Source: an uncultured Bacteroides sp.
Lineage (GTDB): Bacteria; Bacteroidota; Bacteroidia; Bacteroidales; Bacteroidaceae
Length of the DNA stretch: 64,000 nucleotides
Assembly: GCA_949294185.1 (NCBI GenBank)
Contig: CASFGA010000011.1
Location: 147,098-211,097, forward strand
Direction: 5' to 3'
Shown: positions 38,869 to 47,712 of the stretch, piece by piece
Layout: every line of letters starts with the position of its first letter
Numbering within the stretch: the stretch's first letter is position 1
Notes under the pieces: generated by a model
The model's database searches: none
What the model saw: the letters and a program-made list of their open reading frames with translations, nothing else
Told to the model about the DNA's origin: nothing
Translations under genes and position numbers: made by a program

Positions 38869-39765
38869 TCAGTCTTGCAGGTCTTTGAGGCGTCTGGTCT
38901 GTTTCTCAAGGTCGTAAACGTTTTGTCTGACCTTGTATCTGCGCGAAGACTCCCTCCGTCGGACGGAATCTTCCGCCTGCTTCTGGCGGATATATTCGTA
39001 CCATCCTCCTGTTTCCTCTTGCGTGGTGTGCTGCTTGCGCTGTCTGAGTGTGTCTTGAGGCGGGGCAAAGGATGAAGCTGCCGTATCAGTCGCTGTCTGT
39101 ATCGGCACGTGGACGGTATCTGCCTGCATGATACGGTAGAAGCTGGGGAATTTCAGACTGTCTTCCCGGGTCGGTTTGTAGTCTTTATAGGTTTTCCATG
39201 CGTTTGCATGCTTGCGGTTGTGGCGGAGCATCCGCCCCCGGCGGGTAAAGTTCTCGGTAAGAAACTTGTTGATGTCAAGATTTTCTATGGTTATCCCTGC
39301 ACCTTTTGTCATCAGGCTCTGATAAGTTTCTCCTGGTGCGGGCATGATACTCTTGCCGTATTCTTCCTTATAGACGGTTTTGCCGAGGCTCCATGTCATT
39401 TCCAGTCCGCTGGGCCGTCCCGTTACCAGTACATCATAGATGGGGTCTTCGTCGAAGCGGGTCCAGATACTGAAAGGAAGCAGGCGGATGAACTTTCCTG
39501 GCTTTTTGACAGTCGTGGTGTCGAGCAGGCTTCGTGGCATCGCGATGTCGGTCTTGAACTGCATCCACTTTTTCTCCATAGGGGCTTCCACCGGTTTTGC
39601 CTCAGGTTTGCTTATACTGCTGAAGTCGAACTGAATCATTCTGACGGCATCCATGTTCAGATGCAGCTCTTCTTCGTCCGTCTGGGCAGAGGCCGAAAAA
39701 GTGTTTCCCGAAGCATATAGGAGGATTCCTGAAAGCAGCCGTAAGATATTCCCGAACCTTGTCAT
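38869..39765 (-). CDS. Exported protein of unknown function (possibly DUF4858)
   Basis: The 298-residue product has a signal peptide (RLLSGILLYASGNTFSASAQ). The mature protein has a conserved-looking central part (PFSIWTRFDEDPIYDVLVTGRPSGLEMTWSLGKTVYKEEYGKSIMPAPGETY) and a very basic C-terminal third (RRGRMLRHNRKHANAWKTYKDY, then RREESSRRYKVRQ-type stretches). I associate it loosely with DUF4858 of Bacteroidetes from memory. It follows the NlpC/P60 gene by 9 nt on the same strand and is probably cotranscribed, so a role in the envelope is likely. Confidence 0.7.
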   Translation of the reverse strand: MTRFGNILRLLSGILLYASGNTFSASAQTDEEELHLNMDAVRMIQFDFSSISKPEAKPVEAPMEKKWMQFKTDIAMPRSLLDTTTVKKPGKFIRLLPFSIWTRFDEDPIYDVLVTGRPSGLEMTWSLGKTVYKEEYGKSIMPAPGETYQSLMTKGAGITIENLDINKFLTENFTRRGRMLRHNRKHANAWKTYKDYKPTREDSLKFPSFYRIMQADTVHVPIQTATDTAASSFAPPQDTLRQRKQHTTQEETGGWYEYIRQKQAEDSVRRRESSRRYKVRQNVYDLEKQTRRLKDLQD

Positions 39766-39774
39766 CGCTTTTCG

Positions 39775-40299
39775 TCAGTTTTTAATCCGTCCGCCCTGCA
39801 TCCACCGTCTGTCATAATAAGGTTCGTCAAGGTGGCTTACGATGACTCCCTGGCTTGTACTGGCATGGATGAACTTTCCTTCTTTCAGATAAATTCCTAC
39901 ATGGGTAGCGGTGCGTTTCCGGCTGCCGTTGTGGAAAAATACCAAGTCTCCCTCTTTCAGGTTCCGCTTGGCGACTTTCCGGCAGTTCTTGGTGCGCTGT
40001 TCGTTTACATTTCGTTTTAATTTTTTATGGTATACTTTTCTGTAGATATTGGCCGTCAGTCCCGAACAGTCAATTCCGTGCATCGTGTTCCCTCCATAGC
40101 GGTAAGGGACATCAATCCATCGTGCGGCTTCGATATACAGGCGGTGATTGTCTTCTTTGTCTATGTCCATATCCAGCTGGATAGCGGCGTGAGCTATTTC
40201 GCGGAAGTCGTATTTCGGCATACGAACACCACATGCCGTCAGGAGCATTGCCATGATAAAACCTGTCGGCAGAAGGATATGTAGAGGTGATCTGTTCAT
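39775..40299 (-). CDS. NlpC/P60 family cysteine peptidase lipoprotein
   Basis: The 174-residue product has a lipoprotein signal (PTGFIMAMLLTACGVR, lipobox LTAC). The NlpC/P60 catalytic residues are in place: Cys in HGIDCSGLTANIYRKVY, His in TATHVGIYLKEGKFIHASTSQG, with the second His probably the polar third residue. Such enzymes cut peptide links in peptidoglycan; lipid anchoring puts it at the inner face of the outer membrane or in the inner membrane. It starts a two-gene unit with the 38869-39765 gene. Confidence 0.9.
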   Translation of the reverse strand: MNRSPLHILLPTGFIMAMLLTACGVRMPKYDFREIAHAAIQLDMDIDKEDNHRLYIEAARWIDVPYRYGGNTMHGIDCSGLTANIYRKVYHKKLKRNVNEQRTKNCRKVAKRNLKEGDLVFFHNGSRKRTATHVGIYLKEGKFIHASTSQGVIVSHLDEPYYDRRWMQGGRIKN

Positions 40300-40319
40300 C
40301 GGCTATGTTGATTTTCCTT

Positions 40320-40327
40320 CAAAGTTA
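40320..40327 (-). promoter_or_regulatory. -7 element of the NlpC/P60 gene
   Basis: The minus strand reads TAACTTTG, 20 bases before the ATG at 40299. Confidence 0.6.
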
Positions 40328-40529
40328 GAGAAAATAAGGAAATGGCGGCTGCTTGTTTAGACTATTTGTATTTTATTTATGAAGCCTAAAAGGCTTGCAT
40401 CCGTATGCCGTTGAGAATATTGTTTGATTTTTTCCGAAAAAAAAGAAGCCTTTTCAGCTTTTTTTCAGATTCAAGATGCATCTTTGCAATACAAAAGAGA
40501 ATGAATCATTAACGTTTAAAAGAAAAGGT

Positions 40530-40967
40530 ATGAAGAAATTAGTTTTTTTGTTCGTTTGTCTGTTTACGCTTTCCGCTGTAGCGGTAGCGGACAGCAATAA
40601 GCCTATCCAGGTAGGTCAGTTGCCGACTCCGGCCCAGACCTTTGTCACGACTTATTTTAAGAATCATAAAGTGGCATTGGCAAAGTTGGAAACAGATTTG
40701 TTCTACAAGAGTTATGAAGTGATCTTCACGAATGGAGACAAGGTTGAATTTGACCGTTCGGGCGAATGGACGGAGATAAAGTGTACTCAAGAGGGTGTTC
40801 CCGATGCTATAGTCCCGGCCGCTATCCGTGATTATGTGAAGAACGCTTATCCTGATGCTAAGATTCTGAAGATTGAACGTGACCGGAAAGAGTATGAGGT
40901 CAAGCTTTCCAACCGTTGGGAAATAACCTTCAACAGCAAGATGCAGGTAATCGACATTGATGACTGA
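40530..40967 (+). CDS. PepSY-like (DUF2874) exported protein
   Basis: The start at 40530 (MKKLVFLFVCLFTLSAVAVADSN) gives a clean signal peptide; a -7-like CATCTTTG at 40479-40486 precedes it. The 145-residue product contains two PepSY-like repeats, about residues 30-80 (QLPTPAQTFVTTYFKNHKVALAKLETDLFYKSYEVIFTNGDKVEFDRSGEWTEIKC) and 90-145 (VPAAIRDYVKNAYPDAKILKIERDRKEYEVKLSNRWEITFNSKMQVIDID). These small periplasmic proteins are common in Bacteroidetes; ligand and role are unknown. Confidence 0.88.
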   Translation: MKKLVFLFVCLFTLSAVAVADSNKPIQVGQLPTPAQTFVTTYFKNHKVALAKLETDLFYKSYEVIFTNGDKVEFDRSGEWTEIKCTQEGVPDAIVPAAIRDYVKNAYPDAKILKIERDRKEYEVKLSNRWEITFNSKMQVIDIDD

Positions 40968-40998
40968 TTGCTGCAAGGATAAAGATTAGGCAGCCTGT

Positions 40999-41050
40999 GC
41001 GGCGGGGTGTGGCAAAAAGTGAAGGCCACACTTCGCCGCCGTTGTTTTCT
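40999..41050 (+). terminator. Terminator after the PepSY-like gene
   Basis: gcggcggggtgtggc (40999-41013) pairs with gccacacttcgccgc (41025-41039), followed by cgttgttttctt. Confidence 0.8.
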
Positions 41051-41125
41051 TGTGCAAACGTGTATTTTTAAATCTTGTTAATGAGATTCTTATCTTAAAT
41101 GTTTTCCTCTTATCCTTTTTTCTTA

Positions 41126-41133
41126 TAAATTTG
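41126..41133 (+). promoter_or_regulatory. -7 element of ileS
   Basis: TAAATTTG is a perfect consensus 65 bases before the ileS ATG. Confidence 0.6.
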
Positions 41134-41198
41134 CACCCTAAATTAAGGGAGGATATTCTTCCGTTATTCAATTAAAGATAAAAACAAAACATAAATTT

Positions 41199-44100
41199 AT
41201 GAGTAAGAAGTTTACTGAATATTCACAGCTCAACCTGTCAGAGGTCAATAAGGAAGTGCTGAAGAAATGGGATGAAGATGATGTATTCTCCCGTAGTATG
41301 GCCGAACGTGAAGGCTGCCCCTCGTTTGTGTTTTATGAAGGCCCTCCTTCGGCGAACGGGATGCCGGGCATCCACCATGTGATGGCTCGTACGATTAAGG
41401 ATACTTTCTGCCGATTCAAGACCATGAAAGGGTATCAGGTAAAGCGTAAGGCCGGTTGGGATACGCATGGACTGCCGGTGGAACTGGGTGTAGAGAAGGC
41501 GTTGGGCATTACAAAAGAGGATATCGGTAAGTCTATTTCCGTAGCGGAGTATAACAAACATTGCCGCACGGATGTAATGAAGTTTACCAAAGAATGGACG
41601 GATCTTACTCATAAGATGGGATATTGGGTAGACCTTGACAATCCGTATATCACTTACGACAATCGCTACATTGAAACCTTGTGGTGGCTGTTGAAGCAGC
41701 TTTACGGGAAAGGTTTGCTGTATAAAGGCTATACCATTCAGCCGTATTCGCCGGCGGCCGGTACGGGACTTAGTTCTCACGAGCTGAACCAACCGGGCTG
41801 TTATCGGGATGTGAAAGACCTTACGGTTGTGGCGCAGTTTAAGATAAAAAGTCCGAAACCGGAGATGGCGGAGTGGGGAACTCCTTATTTCCTTGCATGG
41901 ACCACGACTCCATGGACGTTGCCTTCGAATACTGCGCTCTGCGTAGGCCCGAAAATTGATTATGTGGCTGTACAGACCTATAACGGCTATACGGGAGAAA
42001 AGATGACAGTCGTTTTGGCCAAGGCTTTGCTTTACGCACATTTCAACCAGAAGGCTGAGGGATTGGCTTTGGAGGACTATAAGCCGGGAGACAAACTGGT
42101 TCCGTTTAAGATAGTAGGTGAGTATAAAGGGCCGGATTTGGTCGGTATGGAGTATGAACAGTTGCTGCCGTGGGTAAAGCCGGTGGAGTTGGATAAGGAC
42201 GGAAATTGGCGGGATGCTTCGTCCAAGGCTTTCCGTGTAATATCAGGCGACTATGTAACGGTGGAAGACGGTACGGGTATCGTTCATATTGCTCCTACTT
42301 TTGGTGCTGATGACGCTTTTGTGGCGAAGGCTGCGGGAATTCCGTCATTGTTCATGATTAACAAGAAAGGTGAAACCCGCCCGATGGTGGACTTGACCGG
42401 CAAGTTTTATCTGCTTGAAGAATTGGATGAGAAGTTTGTGTCCGAGTGCGTAAGCGTAGACAAATATAAGGAATACGAAGGCCGGTGGGTCAAGAATGCT
42501 TATGATCCGCAATTTACCGTTGACGGAAAATATGATGAGAAGGCTGCCCAAGCTGCCGAATCATTGGATGTTTACATCTGTATGAAGATGAAACAAAACA
42601 ATCAAGCCTTTAAGATGGAAAAGCACGTGCACAATTATCCCCATTGTTGGCGTACGGATAAGCCTGTGCTGTACTATCCGCTTGACAGCTGGTTTATCCG
42701 GTCTACGGCATGTAAGGAGCGTATGATAGAACTGAATAAGACAATCAACTGGAAGCCGGAATCAACCGGGACGGGGCGTTTCGGCAAATGGCTGGAAAAC
42801 CTGAATGATTGGAATTTGAGCCGTTCACGTTATTGGGGTACACCGCTTCCCATCTGGCGCAGTGAAGAAGGAGAGGAAATCTGTATCGGTTCGGTGGAAG
42901 AACTTTACAATGAAATAGAAAAGGCTGTAGCTGCCGGGCTTATGACAGAAAACCCGTATAAGAAGACAGGGTTTGTTCCGGGTGTCTATTCAAAGGAGAA
43001 TTATGACAAGATTGACTTGCATCGTCCGTATGTAGATGATATCATATTGGTTTCTTCCGCAGGAAGGCCGATGAAGCGTGAGTCCGACCTGATTGATGTA
43101 TGGTTTGATTCAGGTTCGATGCCTTATGCACAGTTGCATTACCCGTTTGAAAACAAGGAACTGGTGGATAGTCGTACCTATTATCCGGCGGACTTCATTG
43201 CAGAAGGTGTAGACCAGACTCGTGGATGGTTCTTTACGCTTCATGCCATTGCAACGATGGTATTTGATAGCGTGGCATTCAAAAATGTCGTATCAAACGG
43301 TCTGGTTCTTGATAAGAATGGAAATAAGATGTCAAAACGCTTAGGCAATGCCGTCGATCCGTTCGGTGCTATTGAAAAATTTGGCTCTGATCCTCTGCGT
43401 TGGTACATGATTACAAATTCATCACCATGGGATAACCTGAAGTTTGATACAGACGGAGTGGATGAAGTGCGCCGCAAGTTCTTCGGCACATTATATAATA
43501 CCTATTCATTCTTCGTATTGTATGCTAATGTTGACGGATTTACCTATGCGGAAGATGAAGTCCCAGTGAGCGAGCGTCCGGAGATAGACCGTTGGATTCT
43601 TTCTTTGCTGAACTCTTTAATTAAGGATGTAGATGCATGTTATACTGATTATGAACCGACAAAGGCAGGGCGTCTGATTACGGACTTTGTAAACGATAAT
43701 TTGAGCAATTGGTATGTCCGTCTGAACCGTAAGCGTTTTTGGGGAAATGCGATGTCTGTCGATAAGCTTTCTGCTTATCAGACTCTTTACATTTGCTTGG
43801 AGACCGTTGCCAAACTGATGGCTCCTATAGCACCGTTCTATGCGGACAGATTATACATGGATCTGATAAATGTGACCGGGCGCGATAAGGTGGTGTCTGT
43901 TCATTTGGCTGATTTCCCTGTTTCTGATGAGTCTCTTATTGACAAAGAACTGGAAGCGCGCATGAAGATGGCACAGGATGTTACTTCAATGGTTCTTGCT
44001 TTGCGCCGTAAGGTTAATATTAAAGTTCGTCAGCCGTTGCAATGTATTATGATTCCAGTGGTAGATGAAGAGCAGAAGCGTCACATAGAGGCTGTTGAAG

Positions 44101-44687
44101 ATTTGATTTTGAGCGAAGTGAACGTGAAGGAGCTCAAGTTCGTAGAAAGCGGTTCCGGCGTGTTGGTGAAGCGTGTGAAGTGTGATTTCAAGAAGTTAGG
44201 CCCTAAATTCGGCAAGCAGATGAAGGCCGTGGCCGCAGCTGTCGCCGGCATGACGCAGGAAGCCATTGGTGAATTGGAGCGTAATGGAAAGTATACGTTT
44301 GTTCTTGATGGGGTGGAAGCCGTTATTGAAACATCTGATGTGGAAATATTCAGTGAAGACATTCCGGGGTGGTTGGTTACGAATGAGGGCCGACTGACGG
44401 TAGCTCTTGAAGTAACCGTAACAGAAGAGCTTCGCCGCGAAGGAGTAGCCCGTGAACTGGTGAATCGCATTCAGAATATCCGTAAAAGTAGCGGTTTTGA
44501 AATAACTGATAAGATAGCTGTTGCCTTGTCAAAAAATCCGAATACAGATGATGCGGTGAATGAATATAATACTTATATTTGTAACCAAGTATTGGCTGAT
44601 TCTTTGGAACTGGTAGACGAGGTGCCGGATGGGACGGAATTAAGTTTTGATGATTATTCATTGATGATTAAAGTAACCAAATTATGA
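41199..44687 (+). CDS. ileS: Isoleucine-tRNA ligase, type 2-like with altered HIGH motif
   Basis: The 1162-residue class I synthetase is longer than the E. coli enzyme (about 940) and resembles the eukaryote-like IleS2 type. The Rossmann fold starts at FYEGPPSANGMPGIHHVMARTIKD. The editing domain is at about residues 200-420, with GTGIVHIAPTFGADD. KMSKR in NGNKMSKRLGNAVDP marks the second signature, and the anticodon-binding domain follows. Residues 57-60 read G-I-H-H where class I enzymes normally have H-x-G-H. The protein charges tRNA-Ile. It lies upstream of the DksA-like, lspA and DUF4296-type genes on the same strand. Confidence 0.97.
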   Translation: MSKKFTEYSQLNLSEVNKEVLKKWDEDDVFSRSMAEREGCPSFVFYEGPPSANGMPGIHHVMARTIKDTFCRFKTMKGYQVKRKAGWDTHGLPVELGVEKALGITKEDIGKSISVAEYNKHCRTDVMKFTKEWTDLTHKMGYWVDLDNPYITYDNRYIETLWWLLKQLYGKGLLYKGYTIQPYSPAAGTGLSSHELNQPGCYRDVKDLTVVAQFKIKSPKPEMAEWGTPYFLAWTTTPWTLPSNTALCVGPKIDYVAVQTYNGYTGEKMTVVLAKALLYAHFNQKAEGLALEDYKPGDKLVPFKIVGEYKGPDLVGMEYEQLLPWVKPVELDKDGNWRDASSKAFRVISGDYVTVEDGTGIVHIAPTFGADDAFVAKAAGIPSLFMINKKGETRPMVDLTGKFYLLEELDEKFVSECVSVDKYKEYEGRWVKNAYDPQFTVDGKYDEKAAQAAESLDVYICMKMKQNNQAFKMEKHVHNYPHCWRTDKPVLYYPLDSWFIRSTACKERMIELNKTINWKPESTGTGRFGKWLENLNDWNLSRSRYWGTPLPIWRSEEGEEICIGSVEELYNEIEKAVAAGLMTENPYKKTGFVPGVYSKENYDKIDLHRPYVDDIILVSSAGRPMKRESDLIDVWFDSGSMPYAQLHYPFENKELVDSRTYYPADFIAEGVDQTRGWFFTLHAIATMVFDSVAFKNVVSNGLVLDKNGNKMSKRLGNAVDPFGAIEKFGSDPLRWYMITNSSPWDNLKFDTDGVDEVRRKFFGTLYNTYSFFVLYANVDGFTYAEDEVPVSERPEIDRWILSLLNSLIKDVDACYTDYEPTKAGRLITDFVNDNLSNWYVRLNRKRFWGNAMSVDKLSAYQTLYICLETVAKLMAPIAPFYADRLYMDLINVTGRDKVVSVHLADFPVSDESLIDKELEARMKMAQDVTSMVLALRRKVNIKVRQPLQCIMIPVVDEEQKRHIEAVEDLILSEVNVKELKFVESGSGVLVKRVKCDFKKLGPKFGKQMKAVAAAVAGMTQEAIGELERNGKYTFVLDGVEAVIETSDVEIFSEDIPGWLVTNEGRLTVALEVTVTEELRREGVARELVNRIQNIRKSSGFEITDKIAVALSKNPNTDDAVNEYNTYICNQVLADSLELVDEVPDGTELSFDDYSLMIKVTKL

Positions 44688-44696
44688 TATGAACAC

Positions 44697-44727
44697 ATCC
44701 ACCTTTTGTTTTAAGCAAGTGGTGGAT
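44697..44727 (+). terminator. Hairpin between ileS and the dksA-like gene
   Basis: atccacc (44697-44703) pairs with ggtggat (44721-44727). There is no T run, so it may be an RNA stability or attenuation element rather than a full terminator. Confidence 0.4.
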
Positions 44728-44758
44728 ACTATTATTAACTTTTTAAAACTTAAACACT

Positions 44759-45139
44759 ATGGCTGAAAAAACGAGATATTCGGATGCCGAACTCGAGGAG
44801 TTCCGCGCCATTATCATGGAGAAACTTCAGCTCGCTGAACGCGACTATGAGAAATTGAAAAGCAGTATCATGAATACTGACGGGAATGATACGGACGACA
44901 CATCTCCCACCTACAAAGTTTTGGAAGAAGGTGCCAACACTTTGTCAAAAGAAGAGACAACCCGTCTGGCTGCCCGGCAGTTGAAATTTATTCAGAATTT
45001 GCGTGCTGCATTAGTCCGTATTGAAAATAAGACTTATGGAATCTGCCGCGAAACTGGTAAGCTGATTCCTGCGGAACGCCTGCGTGCTGTGCCTCATGCC
45101 ACGTTGAGCATTGAGGCAAAGAACGCCGGAAAGAAATGA
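44759..45139 (+). CDS. DksA/TraR-like protein with degenerate zinc finger
   Basis: The 126-residue protein has the coiled-coil and C-terminal fold of DksA/TraR (YSDAELEEFRAIIMEKLQLAERDYEKLK ... ARQLKFIQNLRAALVRIENKTYGICRETGKLIPAERLRAVPHATLSIEAKNAG). Only one Cys remains (GICRETGKLIP), so the C4 zinc finger of classical DksA is lost, which is usual for the Bacteroidetes form. It may bind RNA polymerase through the secondary channel, or it may act in another way. Its stop codon overlaps an ATG of the next frame (ATGA) at 45136, placing it with lspA in one transcript. Confidence 0.88.
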   Translation: MAEKTRYSDAELEEFRAIIMEKLQLAERDYEKLKSSIMNTDGNDTDDTSPTYKVLEEGANTLSKEETTRLAARQLKFIQNLRAALVRIENKTYGICRETGKLIPAERLRAVPHATLSIEAKNAGKK

Positions 45140-45145
45140 TTAATG

Positions 45146-45177
45146 AATTGGAAATTGGGGATTCTCAATTTCCAATT
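45146..45177 (+). repeat. Perfect 12-bp inverted repeat between dksA-like gene and lspA
   Basis: aattggaaattg (45146-45157) and caatttccaatt (45166-45177) frame an 8-nt loop, upstream of the lspA start at 45193. It could be a small RNA hairpin limiting or tuning lspA translation. Confidence 0.55.
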
Positions 45178-45192
45178 TTCAATTTGTTTGTT

Positions 45193-45834
45193 ATGAAGAA
45201 ATTTTTCACTCAAGGCCGTTTGGCTGCTTTGATTGTTTTTACGGTATTAGTTATAGATCAAGTTATAAAGATTTGTGTCAAGACAAACATGGTTCTTGGG
45301 GAAAGAATTCATGTGACCGATTGGTTCTATATTTATTTTACAGAGAATCCGGGAATGGCTTTCGGTATGGAAATATTTTCCAAGCTTTTTCTGACGTTGT
45401 TTCGCATTGTGGCTGTTGTTTTGATAACATGGTATTTGGCCAAGGTTGTCAGAAGAAAAACTGAAAAGGTCAAGAACGGATATGTGGTTTGTCTGGCATT
45501 GATTCTGGCCGGAGCCGTAGGAAACATTATCGATTGTGTGTTTTATGGAGAAATATTCAGCAGAAGCACTCCCATAGAAGTGGCTACATGGGTGCCGGTG
45601 GGAGAGGGCTATGCCGACTGGCTGCATGGCAAGGTCGTTGATATGTTTTATTTTCCGATAATTGACACTTATTGGCCGGACTGGATGCCCGTAGTCGGTG
45701 GGGAACATTTTATATTCTTTAGCCCGATATTCAACTTTGCAGATGCATCCATCAGTTGCGGGATTATCGCTTTGCTGATTTTTTATAGTCGTTATCTGAA
45801 TTCAGAAACATCTTCTGTCAAAAAAGGAAAATGA
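45193..45834 (+). CDS. lspA: Lipoprotein signal peptidase
   Basis: The ATG at 45193 (MKKFFTQGRLAALIVFTVLVIDQVIKI) is preferred over an in-frame ATG at 45136, because the longer reading adds a non-hydrophobic leader across a hairpin. The 213-residue membrane protein has the two catalytic Asp motifs: GNIIDCVFYG (about residue 113) and FNFADASISCG (about residue 183), and FYIYFTENPGMAFGM before helix 2. A long insertion between the two Asp motifs (about residues 120-175) is typical of Bacteroidetes LspA. It cuts the signal peptide of prolipoproteins; many such proteins are encoded in this window. Its stop overlaps the start of the next gene by 4 nt. Confidence 0.93.
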   Translation: MKKFFTQGRLAALIVFTVLVIDQVIKICVKTNMVLGERIHVTDWFYIYFTENPGMAFGMEIFSKLFLTLFRIVAVVLITWYLAKVVRRKTEKVKNGYVVCLALILAGAVGNIIDCVFYGEIFSRSTPIEVATWVPVGEGYADWLHGKVVDMFYFPIIDTYWPDWMPVVGGEHFIFFSPIFNFADASISCGIIALLIFYSRYLNSETSSVKKGK

Positions 45835-46583
45835 GAGACCGATATATAAGTTGGCTTTTGGGACTTGCCTTGAGCGGCATTCTGGCGGGATGCGGCAAAA
45901 ATATCCCGGATGATATCATCCAACCGGGGGCTATGGAAGATTTGCTTTATGATTATCATTTGGCTACAACCTTGAGTTCGGACTTGCCTTATACTGATAA
46001 TTATAAGAAAGAGGCATATATAGCTTATGTATTCAAGAAGCATCAGACGACTGAAGCGGAGTTTGATTCATCTATGGTATGGTATTCACGCCATGGAGAT
46101 CAGCTTGCTGCGATATACGACAATCTTAAAAAACGCTTTGAGCGGGATGAAAAGCAGATGCGCAAGTTTTCCGACCGCCGTAGCGGCCAGACATCGCTCA
46201 CTTTATACCGGGACACGGTGGATATCTCAAACCTTTATTGGCTCTCTTTCTCTGAACTGACAAATAAGGTGGTCTTTGAGTTGAAGGCCGATACCTCGTT
46301 CAGACCCAAAGATGCCATGATTCTGGAAGCTTACTTTACTTTCATGCCCCAGGATGGTTCAGGCCAGAAGGCTGTAATGGGCTTGAATTTTACTTTCGAC
46401 AATGACAGTACGCAGGGAATCACTCAGGTGGTTTCTTCTTCGGGCAGGCAGCGTCTGACATTAAAGGCTGATTCAACGTATAGATTTAAGAATGTAAACG
46501 GATTCATTTATTATGACGGGGGCAGGGAGACACAAGGAAGTGTCTTGATCAGTGACATTCATTTGACTCGTCGGCATGATTAA
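45831..46583 (+). CDS. DUF4296-like lipoprotein
   Basis: The 250-residue product has a lipoprotein signal (YISWLLGLALSGILAGC) and the DUF4296-type start KNIPDDIIQPGAMEDLLYDYHLATTL, followed by a helical part (KHQTTEAEFDSSMVWYSRHGDQLAAIYDNLKKRFERDE). The second half (about 130-250) is beta-rich and without recognisable family. It overlaps lspA by 4 nt (ATGA), so the substrate lipoprotein is coupled to its own processing enzyme, probably by operon structure only. Function unknown; envelope location. Confidence 0.82.
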   Translation: MRDRYISWLLGLALSGILAGCGKNIPDDIIQPGAMEDLLYDYHLATTLSSDLPYTDNYKKEAYIAYVFKKHQTTEAEFDSSMVWYSRHGDQLAAIYDNLKKRFERDEKQMRKFSDRRSGQTSLTLYRDTVDISNLYWLSFSELTNKVVFELKADTSFRPKDAMILEAYFTFMPQDGSGQKAVMGLNFTFDNDSTQGITQVVSSSGRQRLTLKADSTYRFKNVNGFIYYDGGRETQGSVLISDIHLTRRHD

Positions 46584-46589
46584 CCTGCT

Positions 46590-46910
46590 ATGAAACGTTT
46601 TGCAGCCCATCGTTTGTATCTGGCTTCGGAAAGGAAGATGTTGGTCATGCAGGTTGTGGAACTGGATGATCTGGGGAATGTGAACCGTATTTTCCCCTTG
46701 GCAGAAGAAGTCCGGCAAACGGAATGGATCGGGGGGATAATCGTTGTTACGGCAGAAAATCTCCAGTCTGTTCGTGATCAATCTTTTCGTGTGTTTCTTT
46801 CCCGACTTTCTGCTAAGCCGGAAAAAGAGATGAAAGCATGGCATGTCACTTCTTTTGATGTGTCGGCTATGGAGTTTACCTCATGCAGCAGGATTGTACG
46901 CCTGCAATAA
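46590..46910 (+). CDS. Conserved small protein of unknown function
   Basis: The 106-residue protein (MKRFAAHRLYLASERKMLVMQVVELDDLGNVNRIFPLAEEVRQTEWIGGIIVVT...) has no signal or membrane helix. It starts 6 nt after the DUF4296 gene and completes the dksA-lspA-DUF4296 transcript. It resembles a conserved hypothetical of Bacteroides; the motif HRLYLAS and the EWIGGIIVVT block look conserved. No function can be given. Confidence 0.7.
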   Translation: MKRFAAHRLYLASERKMLVMQVVELDDLGNVNRIFPLAEEVRQTEWIGGIIVVTAENLQSVRDQSFRVFLSRLSAKPEKEMKAWHVTSFDVSAMEFTSCSRIVRLQ

Positions 46911-46941
46911 AGCCGTAATGGCAGACTGGCTTGTCTTGAAG

Positions 46942-46991
46942 ATATGAGGCGATTCGTGTAGGATACGGTGATTACACAATCCGCCTCATAT
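46942..46991. terminator. Bidirectional terminator between convergent genes
   Basis: atatgaggcg (46942-46951) pairs with cgcctcatat (46982-46991), and the stem continues with bulges (attcgtgta / tacacaat). It separates the small conserved gene from ndk. Confidence 0.7.
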
Positions 46992-47005
46992 ATGTTAAAA
47001 TTTCG

Positions 47006-47479
47006 TTACAGCTGATATTCTTCGGTATAATATAAATATGGCAGTGCGCTTTGTTTGTAGTCGAATATTTCCTCGGGCTTGAAGAAGCGTGCCAGTTCCT
47101 CCTCTGCGTTTTGGGGGGAATCGGAAGTGTGAACAATGTTTTCCTGTGCACTTACACTGTAGTCTCCCCGGATTGTGCCCGGCACGGCGAGTCTTCCGTT
47201 GGTGGCTCCTGTCATAGACCGCACTACCTGCACGGCGTCTACCCCTTCATAGCAGCAGGCAATGACGGGCGAAGCCATCATCGAGTCTTTTATTCGCTGG
47301 AAAAAAGGTTTGTCGGCAAGATGTGCGTAATGTTCGTTCAGAATCTTGTCATTGAGCTGCATCATTTTTATACCTGCAAGGCGTAGGCCCTTACGCTCAA
47401 AACGGTGGAGAATCTCTCCGATAAGTCCGCGTTGTACCGCACTTGGTTTCAAAATCACTAAAGTTTTTTCGAGACTCAT
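47006..47479 (-). CDS. ndk: Nucleoside diphosphate kinase
   Basis: The 157-residue protein begins MSLEKTLVILKPSAVQRGLIGEILHRFERKGLRLAGIKMM and has the nucleotide-binding MTGATNGRLAVPGTIRGDYS and the active-site His in ENIVHTSDSPQNAEEELARFF. The usual Gly after His is Thr here, as in other Bacteroidetes enzymes. It makes (d)NTPs from (d)NDPs through a phosphohistidine. Single-gene unit. Confidence 0.95.
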   Translation of the reverse strand: MSLEKTLVILKPSAVQRGLIGEILHRFERKGLRLAGIKMMQLNDKILNEHYAHLADKPFFQRIKDSMMASPVIACCYEGVDAVQVVRSMTGATNGRLAVPGTIRGDYSVSAQENIVHTSDSPQNAEEELARFFKPEEIFDYKQSALPYLYYTEEYQL

Positions 47480-47525
47480 AGTTCTGTAATTATTAAGGTT
47501 CGTACAAAGAAATAATTATCACTGC

Positions 47526-47533
47526 CAAATATA
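47526..47533 (-). promoter_or_regulatory. -7 element of ndk
   Basis: The minus strand reads TATATTTG, 46 bases before the ATG at 47479. Confidence 0.6.
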
Positions 47534-47688
47534 CATTTTTTATTTGAGAAAACGATATTTTCGGAAGCTTTCTTTTGTCTTTTGGTTATGAGAAAACCGT
47601 ATTTTCATAATTATATAAATTCATTCTATATAGAGCCGAAAAGATGGAGAAATGTTGAAAATAGTAAACAACTTATACTCAAACCAAT

Positions 47689-47696
47689 TATATTTG
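47689..47696 (+). promoter_or_regulatory. -7 element of the NapH/NapG-like gene
   Basis: TATATTTG lies 16 bases before the ATG at 47713 and rules out the in-frame TTG at 47698 as a start, which would lie at or before the transcription start. Confidence 0.55.
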
Positions 47697-47712
47697 TTTG
47701 CAGAAAATTAGA

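Noticed and set aside
47698..47712. TTG start for the NapH/NapG-like gene
   Set aside because: It lies directly after the -7 element and so would be at or before the transcription start.
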